From AWTP1-13 sp963814055 (GTDB lineage: Bacteria; Pseudomonadota; Alphaproteobacteria; Rhizobiales; Hyphomicrobiaceae), in the NCBI GenBank assembly GCA_963814055.1, contig CAWFBJ010000015.1, positions 1-64,000 of the forward strand: a stretch of 64,000 bases of DNA. The letters run 5' to 3'. The notes under the pieces were generated by a model. The model saw only the letters and a list, made by a program, of their open reading frames with translations. It did no database searches and had not been told where the DNA came from. Position 1 is the stretch's first letter. Every line of letters starts with the position of its first letter. Positions 53,574-63,755 of the stretch are shown here, one piece after another. The translations under genes were made by a program, and so were the position numbers.

Positions 53574-54858
53574 ATGCTCAATGACAAGGATCGCATTCTT
53601 CAGAACCTCTACGGCTTCCAGGATTGGAAGCTGGCCGGTGCCAAGGCGCGCGGCGCCTGGGACAACACCAAGGCGCTGATCGACAAGGGCCACGACTGGA
53701 TCATCACCGAGGTCAAGAATTCCGGATTGCGCGGACGCGGCGGCGCGGGGTTCCCGACGGGGCTCAAGTGGTCGTTCATGCCCAAGAGCGATCCCAGGCC
53801 CAGCTATCTCGTGATCAACGCGGACGAGTCGGAGCCTGGCTCCTGCAAGGATCGCGAAATCATGCGGCACGATCCGCATCTGCTGATCGAAGGTGCGCTG
53901 CTGGCGTCGTTCGCGATGCGGGCCCACACCTGCTACACCTACGTGCGCGGCGAATTCATCCGCGAGCGCGAGCGGCTCGAAGCGGCGGTCGCGGAGGCCT
54001 ATGCGGCCAAGCTGATCGGCAAGGACAACATCCACGGCTGGGACTTCGACTTTTTCATCCATCACGGCGCTGGCGCCTACATCTGCGGCGAGGAGACGGC
54101 GCTGCTGGAAAGCCTCGAGGGCAAGAAGGGCCAGCCGCGCCTGAAGCCGCCGTTTCCCGCCAACACCGGCCTTTATGGCGCGCCGACCACCGTCAACAAC
54201 GTCGAATCCATTGCGGTGACGGGCGACATCCTGCGCCGGGGCGCGACGTGGTTTTCGGGCATCGGCAAGCCCAACAACACCGGCACCAAGCTGTTCCAGA
54301 TCTCTGGCCATGTCGAGAAGCCGTGCGTGGTCGAGGAGGAGATGGGCATTCCGTTGCGCGAATTGCTGGAGCGGCATGCCGGCGGCGTGCGCGGCGGCTG
54401 GAGCAACCTGCTGGCAGTGATTCCGGGCGGCTCGTCGATGCCATGCCTGCCGGCCGACACCTGCCAGGACCTGACGCTCGATTTCGATACACTGTCCAAG
54501 CTCAAGTCGGGCATGGGCACGGCGGCCATCATCGTCATGGACAAGTCGACCGACATCATCGCCGCCATCCGGCGCATCGCCTACTTCTACAAGCATGAGA
54601 GCTGCGGGCAGTGCACGCCCTGCCGCGAGGGCTGCGGCTGGATGTGGCGCGTGCTGCAGCGCATGGAGCGCGGCGAAGCGGAGAAGCGTGAGATCGATCT
54701 GCTGTTCGACGTGACCAAGCAGGTCGAAGGCCACACCATCTGCGCGCTCGGCGATGCCGCGGCCTGGCCGGTGCAAGGGCTCATCCGCCATTTCCGGCCC
54801 GAGATGGAAGCAGCGCATCGACCGTTACCAGGCGGCGCTCAAGCAGGCGGCGGAGTAG
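53574..54858 (+). CDS. nuoF: NADH-quinone oxidoreductase subunit F, one frameshift at the C-terminus
   Basis: About 428 residues (51-kDa), binding NADH, FMN and cluster N3. 'LRGRGGAGFPTGLKW' is the nucleotide-binding glycine-rich loop, 'ESCGQCTPCREG' the cluster ligands. The last few residues need a shift near 54811 (one extra G) to read 'QRIDRYQAALKQAAE' and stop at 54858; the length modulo 3 fits one insertion. Confidence 0.95.
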
Positions 54859-54861
54859 GAG

Positions 54862-55185
54862 ATGGACCTCAAGCGGCTCGGCATGTTTCTGATCATCGGC
54901 GGCGTTGCCTTGATCGCCGCCGCGTTTGCCTGGTGGATGATGTTCTATTCCTCCATCCTGCAGGAACTGGCACGGGCGCCCGGCGCGCCGGCGAGCGGCA
55001 ACAGCGTGTTCGACCTGTTCAGCTGCTTCTACAGCAGCAGAGACGTTTGCGGGTTCATCTCTGGATTTGCGCGGATGCTGGGCAGGACACCCTACGAGCC
55101 AATGGTACTCTGGCTGGGTCTGGCCGGGCTTGTCGCAGGCGCTGCAATCCGTTTCGCGGCCAAGCCGGCCGGCGGTCGCGTCTGA
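54862..55185 (+). CDS. hypothetical membrane protein between nuoF and nuoG
   Basis: A 107-residue protein with an N-terminal membrane segment (about 7-28), a loop containing two Cys (FSCFYSSRDVCGF) and a second segment (about 80-100) before 'AAKPAGGRV'. It is not recognised. It starts 3 bp after the nuoF stop and ends 18 bp before nuoG, so it belongs to the operon. The loop cysteines may be a periplasmic disulfide pair. Confidence 0.55.
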   Translation: MDLKRLGMFLIIGGVALIAAAFAWWMMFYSSILQELARAPGAPASGNSVFDLFSCFYSSRDVCGFISGFARMLGRTPYEPMVLWLGLAGLVAGAAIRFAAKPAGGRV

Positions 55186-55203
55186 GGAGAATGTAAGAGC
55201 GGG

Positions 55204-57292
55204 ATGGCGAAGCAACTCATCATCGACGGCAAGGCCATCGAGGTGGAGGACGGGATCACGCTGATCCAGGCCTGCGAGCAGGCCGGCGTGGAGATTCCGC
55301 GCTTCTGCTATCACGAGCGCCTGTCGATCGCCGGCAACTGCCGCATGTGCCTGATCGAGGTGGTCGGCATGCCCAAGCCCATCGCGTCGTGCGCCATGGG
55401 CGTCAACGATCTTCCGCCCAACAAGGACGGCAGCCCCAAGGTCATCACCACCACGTCGCCCATGGTGAAGAAGGCGCGCGAGGGCGTGATGGAGTTCCTG
55501 CTGATCAACCATCCGCTCGATTGTCCGATCTGCGACCAGGGCGGCGAGTGCGATCTGCAGGACCAGGCCATGGCCTACGGGATCGGCGGCTCGCGCTATG
55601 CAGAGAACAAGCGGGCGGTCGACGAGAAATATTTGGGCCCGCTGATCAAGACGTACATGACCCGCTGCATCCAGTGCACGCGGTGCGTGCGCTACATGAC
55701 GGAAGTGGCCGGCGTCGAGGAGCTGGGCGCCATCGGCCGCGGCGAGGACATGGAGATCACCACCTACCTGGAACGCGGGCATGATGTCGGAGATGTCGGC
55801 CAACGTGGTCGACCTTTGCCCGGTCGGCGCGCTGACGCACCGGCCGTGGGCCTTCGCCGCGCGCCCGTGGGAGATGCGCAAGACCGAAAGCATCGACGTA
55901 ATGGATGCTGTGGGCTCGGCCATTCGCGTCGACACGCGCGGGCGCGAGGTGGTGCGCATCCTGCCGCGCAACAACGACGCCGTGAACGAGGAGTGGATCT
56001 CCGACAAGACGCGCCATGTGGCGGACGGGCTCAGGACGCAGCGGCTCGACCGGCCCTACATCCGCAAGAACGGCCGGCTCGAGCCCGCCGGCTGGGACGA
56101 GGCGCTGGCCCTGGTGGCCGCCGAAGCTCAAGGATGCCAAGCCGGATCGGATTGCAGCTTTCGCAGGCGACCTCGCGGGCGCAGAGGAGATGTTCGCACT
56201 CAAGGACCTGCTGACGCGGCTCGGCTCGAAGAATGTCGAATGCCGGCAGGACGGCGCCAAGCTCGACCCCAAGCTCGGGCGCGCGAGCTACCTGTTCAAC
56301 TCCGCCATCGAGGGCATCGAGCAGGCGGACGCGATCCTGCTCATCGGCACCAATCCGCGGCTCGAAGGCGGCCGTGCTCAACGCCCGCATCCGCAAGCGC
56401 TGGCGTCAGGGCACGCTGGCCGTCGCGCTGGTCGGGGAGCGGGCGGATCTTGCATACCCGTACGAGTATCTGGGCGCCGGACCGCAGACGCTGAAGGAGG
56501 TGCTCGACGGCAAGCACAGCTTCGCCGGCGCGCTGCGTGATGCCAAACGCCCGATGGTGATCGTGGGCGCAGCCGCCGCGGCACGAGCGGACGGCGCGGC
56601 CGTGCTGGCTATCGCGGCGAAGATCGCGCTGCTTGCAGGGGACGGCAAGGAAGCGGGTTGGAACGCGTTCAATGTGCTGCATACTGCTGCATCGCGCGTT
56701 GCGGGCCTCGATCTCGGCTTCGTGCCCGGCGGCAAGGGCGCGCATCGACATGGGCGCGCTCGACGTCGCTTATCTGCTGGGCGCCGACGAACTCGACATG
56801 AAGGCGCTGGGCAAGGCGTTCGTGATTTATCAGGGCAGCCATGGCGATGCCGGCGCAGAGCGCGCCGACGTGGTGCTGCCAGGCGCTGCCTACACTGAGA
56901 AGAGCGCAACCTACGTCAATCTCGAGGGCCGGGCGCAGCTTACTGCCCGCGCCGCGTTTGCTCCGGGCGAGGCGAAAGAGGACTGGGCGATCGTGCGTGC
57001 GCTCTCCGCCCATGTCGGGCAGACGCTCCCCTACGACGCGCTTTCCGCACTGCGTGCGGCCATGTACAAGGACGCGCCCGCGCTGGCGCGACTCGATGCG
57101 GTGGTGCCCGCAGACGGCAAAGGGGTGGAGGCGCTTGCTGCACGCGGCGGTGTACTGGGGTCGGAGGCGTTCGGCTCGGCGGTGCGCGACTTCTATCTGA
57201 CCAACGCCATTGCGCGCGCTTCTGCCGTGATGGCGGAACTGAGTGCGCTCAAGAAGAGCATGGATCGAGGGACCACGGGAACGCATGGCTGA
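55204..57292 (+). CDS. nuoG: NADH-quinone oxidoreductase subunit G, four frameshifts
   Basis: About 695 residues (75-kDa), holding clusters N1b, N4 and N5. Ligands: CYHERLSIAGNCRMC ([2Fe-2S]), CPICDQGGECDLQDQ, CIQCTRCVRYMTE. The molybdopterin-like second half follows. Reading shifts are needed near 55780, 56125, 56372 and 56735, each explained by one extra G or C. The total length modulo 3 (one) fits four insertions. Its stop overlaps the nuoH start (57285-57292). Confidence 0.93.
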
Positions 57293-58361
57293 GGCTTGGT
57301 CCTGGTCGGAGATTTGGCAGGGCTTTCTTTGGCCGCTGCTCGTGATGGCGTTCTGGAGCGTGCTGCTCCTCGTCGTCCTCCTCGTCTGCGTCGCCTTTCT
57401 GCTGCTGATGGATCGCAAGGTGTGGGCGGCGGTGCAGCTTCGGCGCGGGCCCAATGTGGTGGGTCCGTTCGGCCTGCTGCAGTCGTTCGCCGACCTGCTC
57501 AAGTTCGTACTCAAGGAGCCGCTGATTCCGGCAGGCGCCGACAAGGGCGTGTTCCTGCTCGCACCGCTCGTGGCCTCGGTGCTGGCCTTGGCCGCGTGGG
57601 CGGTGATTCCCGTGAACGAGGACGGCTGGGGCCGCTGGGTCATCTCCAATCTCAATGTCGGGATTCTCTACCTGTTCGCGATCTCGTCGTTGGGCGTCTA
57701 CGGCGTGATCATGGGCGGCTGGGCCTCCAACTCGAAGTATGCCTTCCTCGGATCGCTGAGGTCCGCGGCGCAGATGGTGTCCTACGAGGTGTCGATCGGC
57801 TTCGTCATCATCACGGTGCTGCTGTGCGTCGGCTCGCTCAACATGACCGACATCGTCAACGCGCAGCAGAACGGCATCGGCACACGCTACGGCCTGCCGC
57901 CCTCGGCGCTCGACTGGCATTGGCTCGCGCTGTTCCCGATGTTCGTCGTGTTCTTCATCTCGGCGCTGGCGGAGACCAACCGCCCGCCGTTCGACCTGCC
58001 GGAAGCTGAGTCGGAGCTGGTGGCCGGCTTCATGGTGGAATACGCATCCACGCCCTATCTTCTGTTCATGTTGGGCGAGTACGTGGCCATCGTCACCATG
58101 TGCGCCCTGACAACCATCCTGTTCCTGGGCGGCTGGCTGCCGCCGCTTTCTGTCGCGCCCCTGACCTGGGTGCCCGGCATTTTCTGGTTCATGGGCAAGC
58201 TGGTGCTGGTTTTCTTCATGTTTGCCATGGTCAAGGCGTTCGTGCCGCGCTATCGCTACGACCAGCTGATGCGGCTCGGCTGGAAGGTGTTTTTGCCGTT
58301 GTCGCTGATCATGGTGGTGGCGGTCGCCGGCGTCCTGCAGTTCTTCGATCTCGCCCCCTGA
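57285..58361 (+). CDS. nuoH: NADH-quinone oxidoreductase subunit H
   Basis: A 358-residue membrane subunit with about eight membrane segments. 'VQLRRGPNVVGPFGLLQSF' and 'AETNRPPFDLPEAESELVAG' are signatures; these line the quinone chamber. Intact. It overlaps nuoG by 8 bp, with coupled translation. Confidence 0.97.
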   Translation: MAEAWSWSEIWQGFLWPLLVMAFWSVLLLVVLLVCVAFLLLMDRKVWAAVQLRRGPNVVGPFGLLQSFADLLKFVLKEPLIPAGADKGVFLLAPLVASVLALAAWAVIPVNEDGWGRWVISNLNVGILYLFAISSLGVYGVIMGGWASNSKYAFLGSLRSAAQMVSYEVSIGFVIITVLLCVGSLNMTDIVNAQQNGIGTRYGLPPSALDWHWLALFPMFVVFFISALAETNRPPFDLPEAESELVAGFMVEYASTPYLLFMLGEYVAIVTMCALTTILFLGGWLPPLSVAPLTWVPGIFWFMGKLVLVFFMFAMVKAFVPRYRYDQLMRLGWKVFLPLSLIMVVAVAGVLQFFDLAP

Positions 58362-58373
58362 AGGCATGGTTCC

Positions 58374-58864
58374 ATGGCACTCAGACAGGCTGTCAGTTCG
58401 CTGTTCCTGAAGGAGTTCGTCTCGGCGTTCTTCCTGTCGATGCGCTACTTCTTCAAGCCCAAGGCGACGCTGCAACTATCCCTTCGAGAAGGGGCCGCTG
58501 TCACCCCGCTTCCGGGGCGAGCATGCGCTGCGCCGCTACCCCAACGGCGAGGAACGCTGCATCGCCTGCAAGCTGTGCGAGGCGATCTGTCCCGGCGCAG
58601 GCCATCACCATCGAGGCCGGCCCACGCCGCAACGACGGCACGCGGCGCACCACGCGCTACGACATCGACATGGTGAAGTGCATCTACTGCGGCCTGTGCC
58701 AGGAGGCATGCCCGGTCGATGCCATCGTCGAAGGTCCGAACTTCGAGTTCGCCACCGAGACGCGCGAGGAACTCTACTACGACAAGGACCGCCTGCTGGC
58801 GAACGGCGACCGCTGGGAGCGCGAGATCGCCAAGGCGATCGCGCTCGACGCTCCGTACCGGTGA
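58374..58864 (+). CDS. nuoI: NADH-quinone oxidoreductase subunit I, two frameshifts
   Basis: About 162 residues with two [4Fe-4S] clusters (N6a, N6b): 'CIACKLCEAICP' and 'CIYCGLCQEACP'. The N-terminal 'FLSMRYFFKPKATL' then 'NYPFEKGPLSPRFRGEHALRR' join with a shift near 58473 (one extra C), and a second near 58595 (one extra G) leads into 'AQAITIEAGPRRNDG'. Length modulo 3 agrees with two insertions. Confidence 0.95.
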
Positions 58865-58871
58865 GGCGGCA

Positions 58872-59513
58872 ATGACGCTGGCTCCGGCTTTCTTCTACCT
58901 GTTCGCCGTCGTCACCGTGGCCGCCGGCTTCATGGTGATTGCCGCCAAGAACCCCGTGCATGCGGTGCTGTTCCTGATCCTCGCCTTCTTCAATGCGGCA
59001 GGACTGTTCGTGCTGCTGGGCGCCGAGTTCCTGGCCATGATCCTGGTGGTGGTCTACGTCGGGGCGGTGGCGGTGCTGTTCCTGTTCGTGGTCATGATGC
59101 TCGACGTCGACTTTGCCGAGCTGCGCGCAGGCTTCATGAAGAATGCGCCGCTCGGTGCGCTCGTCGGCCTGATCCTGCTGGCCGAGCTGGTTCTCGTGCT
59201 GGGCTTCCAGTTCGTCCGGCCCGGTGTGCTGGCTGTGCCTTCCGCGCCGATCCCAGCGGCCGGTTCCGGCATCACCAACACCGAAGCGCTCGGCCGCGTG
59301 CTCTATACCAAGTACGTCTTCTTCTTCCAGGGGGCCGGGCTGATCCTGCTGGTGGCCATGATCGGCGCCATCGTGCTGACCCTGCGCCACAAGGAAGGCG
59401 TCAAGCGCCAGTCGATTGCGTCGCAGGTGGCGCGCGGAAAGAAGACGGCCATCGAGGTCGTTCAGGTTGCGCCGGGGACGGCAGTCGTCCCGCCGGCAAG
59501 AGTACCGCAGTGA
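58872..59513 (+). CDS. nuoJ: NADH-quinone oxidoreductase subunit J
   Basis: A 213-residue membrane subunit with five membrane segments. 'FLAMILVVVYVGAVAVLFLF' is the conserved helix with a broken pi-bulge. ATG 58872 follows a GAGGCGG site. Intact. It is followed by a 290-bp gap before nuoK. Confidence 0.95.
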   Translation: MTLAPAFFYLFAVVTVAAGFMVIAAKNPVHAVLFLILAFFNAAGLFVLLGAEFLAMILVVVYVGAVAVLFLFVVMMLDVDFAELRAGFMKNAPLGALVGLILLAELVLVLGFQFVRPGVLAVPSAPIPAAGSGITNTEALGRVLYTKYVFFFQGAGLILLVAMIGAIVLTLRHKEGVKRQSIASQVARGKKTAIEVVQVAPGTAVVPPARVPQ

Positions 59514-59525
59514 GGCTTTGGGTCC

Positions 59526-59627
59526 ATGGAACTGATGGGTTCTTTTTTCAGTGGCAGCCGGTGGGTGTGGGTGACGATCCTGGTGATCGGCGCCATGGCC
59601 ATTGCCGTGCGCGTGCTGGGGTGGTGA
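59526..59627 (+). CDS. possible 33-residue single-pass membrane microprotein
   Basis: ATG 59526 opens a 33-residue frame: a short Phe/Ser/Gly start, then an uninterrupted hydrophobic helix (WVWVTILVIGAMAIAVRVLG) and Trp before TGA. The ribosome binding site (GAGG, ten bases upstream) is weak. Tiny membrane subunits are known in complex I relatives, so a co-transcribed micro-subunit is possible, but the evidence is composition and place only. Confidence 0.35.
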   Translation: MELMGSFFSGSRWVWVTILVIGAMAIAVRVLGW

Positions 59628-59640
59628 GGACTAGGGTGAT

Positions 59641-59797
59641 GATCGAGAAATTCGCCAACATATGCAGCACGGTTCGGAGCGAATTTCTCGATCTGAATCA
59701 CACTAGCAAGTTTATGATTCTAGTGTCCCTTTTGATTCCGAAGTTCGCTCGGGACGCTGGCTTCGAGGTGTGGCGAACTTCGGAATCGGGACACTAG
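59641..59797. repeat. nested inverted-repeat element between nuoJ and nuoK
   Basis: First hairpin: 15-bp perfect arms GATCGAGAAATTCGC (59641-59655) and GCGAATTTCTCGATC (59679-59693). Second: CTAGTGTCCC plus GATTCCGAAGTTCGC (59720-59748) against GCGAACTTCGGAATC plus GGGACACTAG (59773-59797), interrupted by a four-base bulge. The block is less GC-rich than the flanking nuo genes, and no terminator T-run follows. It looks like an inserted MITE-like or RNA-processing element. Confidence 0.7.
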
Positions 59798-59803
59798 CGG
59801 CGC

Positions 59804-60112
59804 ATGACCATCGGGCTTGGCCACTATCTGACCGTTGCGGCGATCCTGTTCACGCTCGGTATCTTCGGCATCTTCCTCAACCGCAAGAACGTGATCGTCA
59901 TCCTGATGTCGATCGAGCTGATGCTGCTGGCGGTCAACATCAACCTGGTGGCGTTCTCCTCCTTCATGGGCGACCTGGTGGGGCAGGTGTTCGCGCTGTT
60001 CGTGCTGACGGTGGCGGCGGGCGAGGCGGCCATCGGGCTTGCGATCGTCGTGGTGTTCTTCCGCAACCGCGGCTCGATTGCGGTCGAAGACGTCAACATG
60101 ATGAAGGGTTGA
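59804..60112 (+). CDS. nuoK: NADH-quinone oxidoreductase subunit K
   Basis: A 102-residue membrane subunit with three membrane helices, including the conserved Glu in MSIELMLLAVN. ATG 59804 lies just past the inverted-repeat element. Intact. Confidence 0.96.
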   Translation: MTIGLGHYLTVAAILFTLGIFGIFLNRKNVIVILMSIELMLLAVNINLVAFSSFMGDLVGQVFALFVLTVAAGEAAIGLAIVVVFFRNRGSIAVEDVNMMKG

Positions 60113-60145
60113 AGGATGAGGGCGCGTACTGTCTGTTCAAGAGGA

Positions 60146-60220
60146 ACCTCGTGGTGAGCTTGTCGAACCACGAGCGGGCTGCTTGCGCCGTCAGCGCCCT
60201 TCGACAGGCTCAGGGCGAGG
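60146..60220 (+). repeat. intergenic repeat, family A, copy 4 (short)
   Basis: GTGGTGAGCTTGTCGAACCA followed by CCTTCGACAGGCTCAGGGCG; the inverted half-sites match the copies at 29545 and 44394. It lies between nuoK and nuoL. Confidence 0.75.
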
Positions 60221-60275
60221 ACCGGTGGTCTCGGCGTTCCCGTTCTCCGTATCGCTTTGGCCGGGATGACATCGC

Positions 60276-62250
60276 ATGATCTACCACGCCATCGTGTTCC
60301 TGCCGATCCTGGGCGCGCTGATCGCCGGCTTTCTCGGCCGCGCCATCGGGGCGAGGCCGAGCGAGATCGTCACCACATCGTTCGTCGGCATCGCAGCGGC
60401 GCTGTCGTGGGTCGCCCTTTGGCAGGTGGGCTTCAATGGCGAGACGACGCGCATCCCCGTGCTGCGCTGGGTAACGTCGGGCGAGCTCGACGTGTCCTGG
60501 GCGCTGCGCATCGACACGCTGACCGCCGTAATGCTGGTGGTCGTCAATTCCGTCTCCTTCCTCGTGCACCTCTACTCCATCGGCTACATGCACGAGGACG
60601 ACAGCCGGCCGCGGTTTTTCGCCTATCTCTCCATGTTCACGTTCGCCATGCTGGCGCTGGTGACGAGCGACAACTTCCTGCAGCTGTTCTTCGGCTGGGA
60701 AGGCGTGGGGCTCGCGTCCTACCTGCTGATCGGGTTCTGGTACCTGAAGCCCGAGGCCAACGCGGCGGCCATCAAGGCGTTCGTGGTCAACCGGGTGGGC
60801 GACTTCGGCTTCGCGCTCGGCATCTTCGGCATCTTTGCCGTGTTCGGCACCATCAGCTTCGACGCCGTGTTCCGCGCCGCGCCCGGATGTGCCGGCAAGC
60901 CGATGGAGTTCCTCGGCCACCAGTGGGACACGCTGACCGTGCTGTGCCTGCTGCTGTTCATGGGCGCCATGGGCAAGTCGGCGCAGTTCCTGCTGCACAC
61001 CTGGCTGCCGGACGCCATGGAAGGTCCGACGCCGGTTTCGGCGCTGATCCACGCCGCCACCATGGTGACGGCCGGCGTGTTCATGGTGGCGCGGCTGTCG
61101 CCGCTGTTCGAGCTGGCGCCGGTCGCCCTGCAGGTGGTGACGCTGGTGGGGGCCGTGACCGCGTTCTTTGCCGCCACGGTGGGCCTGGTGCAGAACGACA
61201 TCAAGCGCGTGGTGGCCTATTCGACCTGCTCGCAGCTCGGCTACATGTTCGTGGCCTGCGGCGTCGGCGCTTACTCGGCCGGCATCTTCCATCTCTTCAC
61301 GCACGCCTTCTTCAAGGCGCTGCTGTTCCTCGGCGCCGGCTCGGTGATCCACGCCATGCATCACGAGCAGGACATGCGCAAAATGGGCGGCCTCGCCCCC
61401 AAGATACGCATGACCTGGATCGTGATGCTGATCGGCACGCTGTCGCTGACGGGCGTCGGCATCCCGCATCTGATCGGCTTTGCCGGCTTCCATTCCAAGG
61501 ATGCCATCATCGAGGCGGCCTATGCCGCGCACACGCCGGGCAACTACGCGTTCTGGCTGCTGGTCGTGGCCGCATTCATGACCGCGTTCTACTCATGGCG
61601 GCTGATTTTCATGACCTTCCACGGCAAGACGCGCGCGGATCACGAGACCTACGAGCACGCGCACGAGAGCCCGTGGGTGATGCTGGTGCCGCTGCTGCTG
61701 CTGGCGCTCGGGGCCGTTGCGGCCGGCTTCGCTTTCCAGAAGTTCTTCATCGGCGAGGGCTACGCCGAATTCTGGCGCGCATCGCTGGTCGAGGGACCGA
61801 ACAATCATATCCGCCATGCCATGCACGAGATCCCGGGCTGGGTCGGCTGGGCGCCGTTCGTGGCAATGGCGGCTGGCTTCGCGCTCTCCTACCTCTACTA
61901 CATCCTGGCGCCGTGCGCTGCCGCGCCTGACGGCCCGCATGTTCGAGCCGGTGTACCTGTTCCTGCTCAACAAGTGGTACTTCGACGAGCTCTACGACTG
62001 GCTGTTCGTGCGCCCGGCGTTCTGGATCGGGCGGCTGTTCTGGAAGAAGGGCGACGGCGCCATCATCGACGGGTTGGGCGCCGACAACCTGGCCGCGCGC
62101 GTGCTTTGGACCACCGGCCGTGTCGTCAAGCTGCAGACCGGCTACGTCTATCACTATGCCTTCGCCATGCTGATCGGCGTGGCCCTGATCATTACCGCGT
62201 TCATGTTCAACGACATCCGCGCCCTGCTCAGCGGGGTGATGCCACGATGA
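60276..62250 (+). CDS. nuoL: NADH-quinone oxidoreductase subunit L, one frameshift
   Basis: About 657 residues, an antiporter-like membrane subunit with the long lateral helix. 'GWEGVGLASYLLIGFWYLKP' and 'QFLLHTWLPDAMEGPTPVSA' are signatures. A shift near 61915 (one extra base in GCCGTGCGCTG) joins to 'LPRLTARMFEPVYLFLLNKW' and the end at 62250. The uncorrected frame runs on into nuoM and would give a false nuoL-nuoM fusion. Confidence 0.94.
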
Positions 62251-63745
62251 CCGGCTTCGGCGTCCTCTCGCTCGTCACGTTCTTCCCGCTGGCCGGCGCG
62301 CTGCTCATTGCCGTGCAGCACAAGGAGGCAAAGGGCAACGCGCGCTGGATCGCGCTCTATACAACCCTGTTCACGTTCGGCGTGGCGCTCTACATCTGGG
62401 CGCACTTCGACAAGGGCGCCTCCGGCTTCCAGTTCGTGGAGGAGATGGAGTGGCTCGGCGGATCCATCAAATACAAGATGGGCGTCGACGGCATCTCGGT
62501 GCTGTTCGTCGTGCTGACCGCGTTCCTGATGCCGCTGTGCATCATCGCCAGCTGGGAGTCGATCGAGACGCGCGTCAAGGAGTACATGATCGCGTTCCTG
62601 GTGCTGGAAACGCTGATGATCGGCGTGTTCTGCGCGCTGGACCTGGTGCTGTTCTACCTGTTCTTCGAGGGCGGCCTCATACCGATGTTCCTGATCATCG
62701 GCGTATGGGGCGGCGCGCGGCGGGTCTATGCCAGCTTCAAGTTCTTCCTCTATACGCTGCTGGGCTCGGTGCTGATGCTGATCGCCATCATGGCGATGTA
62801 CTGGCACGCCGGCACCACCGACATTTCGACATTGCTCACCCATACGTTCCCGGCCGGCATGCAGTGGTGGCTGTGGCTGGCGTTCTTTGCCTCGTTCGCC
62901 GTGAAGATGCCGATGTGGCCGGTGCACACCTGGTTGCCCGATGCGCATGTCGAGGCCCCGACCGCCGGCTCGGTCATTCTTGCCGGCATTCTTCTGAAGA
63001 TGGGCGGCTACGGGTTCCTGCGTTTCTCGCTGCCGATGTTCCCGGTAGCGAGCCAGGAGTTCGCGCCGCTGGTTTTCACGCTTTCGGTGGTTGCCATCAT
63101 CTACACCTCGCTGGTGGCGCTGGCCCAGGAGGACGTCAAGAAGCTGATCGCCTATTCCAGCGTCGCCCACATGGGCTTCGTGACCATGGGCATCTTCAGC
63201 TTCAATGTGCAGGGCGTCGACGGGGCGATCTTCCAGATGCTCTCGCACGGCCTCGTTTCGGCGGCGCTTGTTCCTATGCGTGGGCGTGGTTTACGACCGC
63301 ATCCACACGCGCCAGATCGACGCCTATGGCGGGCTCGTCAATCGCATGCCGATGTATGCTTTCGTCTTCATGGTGTTCTCGCTGGCCAACGTCGGTCTGC
63401 CCGGCACCTCGGGGTTCGTGGGTGAGTTTCTGACCTTGCTTGGCGCCTTCAAGGCCAACACCTGGGTCGCGTTCCTGGCCACCTTTGGCGTGATCCTGTC
63501 GGCGGCCTACGCGCTTTACCTCTATCGGCGCATGATCTTCGGAGCCGCTCGAGAAGCCTGCTTTGAGATCCATCTCGGACCTCGGCTACCGCGAGATTGC
63601 GGTATTCACGCCGCTGGTGCTGCTGGTGATTTTCTTTGGCTTCTACCCAGCGCCGCTGCTCGATGTCACCGCCGTGTCGGTGAAGAAGCTCGTCTCCAAC
63701 TACGAGGCGGCCATCAAGGCGGCCTCGGCCTTCAACGTGCGTTAG
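62247..63745 (+). CDS. nuoM: NADH-quinone oxidoreductase subunit M, two frameshifts
   Basis: About 499 residues, antiporter-like membrane subunit. 'KMPMWPVHTWLPDAHVEAPT' with the conserved Lys and 'GSVILAGILLKMGGYG' are signatures. Shifts near 63274 (CTG read as CTTG) and near 63550 (one extra G in GGAGCCGCTC) restore the frame to TAG at 63745. The start overlaps the nuoL stop by 4 bp (ATGA). Confidence 0.94.
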
Positions 63746-63755
63746 GCGGCGGAAC

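Noticed and set aside
57249..58475. A 408-residue minus-strand frame opposite nuoH and nuoI
   Set aside because: It is a shadow of conserved nuo genes with extreme His/Gln/Arg content and no recognisable domain.
60276..63425. A single 1049-residue frame that reads as a fused NuoL-NuoM protein
   Set aside because: The junction region between 61920 and 62246 is out-of-frame nonsense. NuoL continues correctly in another frame to 62250 and NuoM has its own ATG at 62247. The fusion results from one extra base in nuoL.
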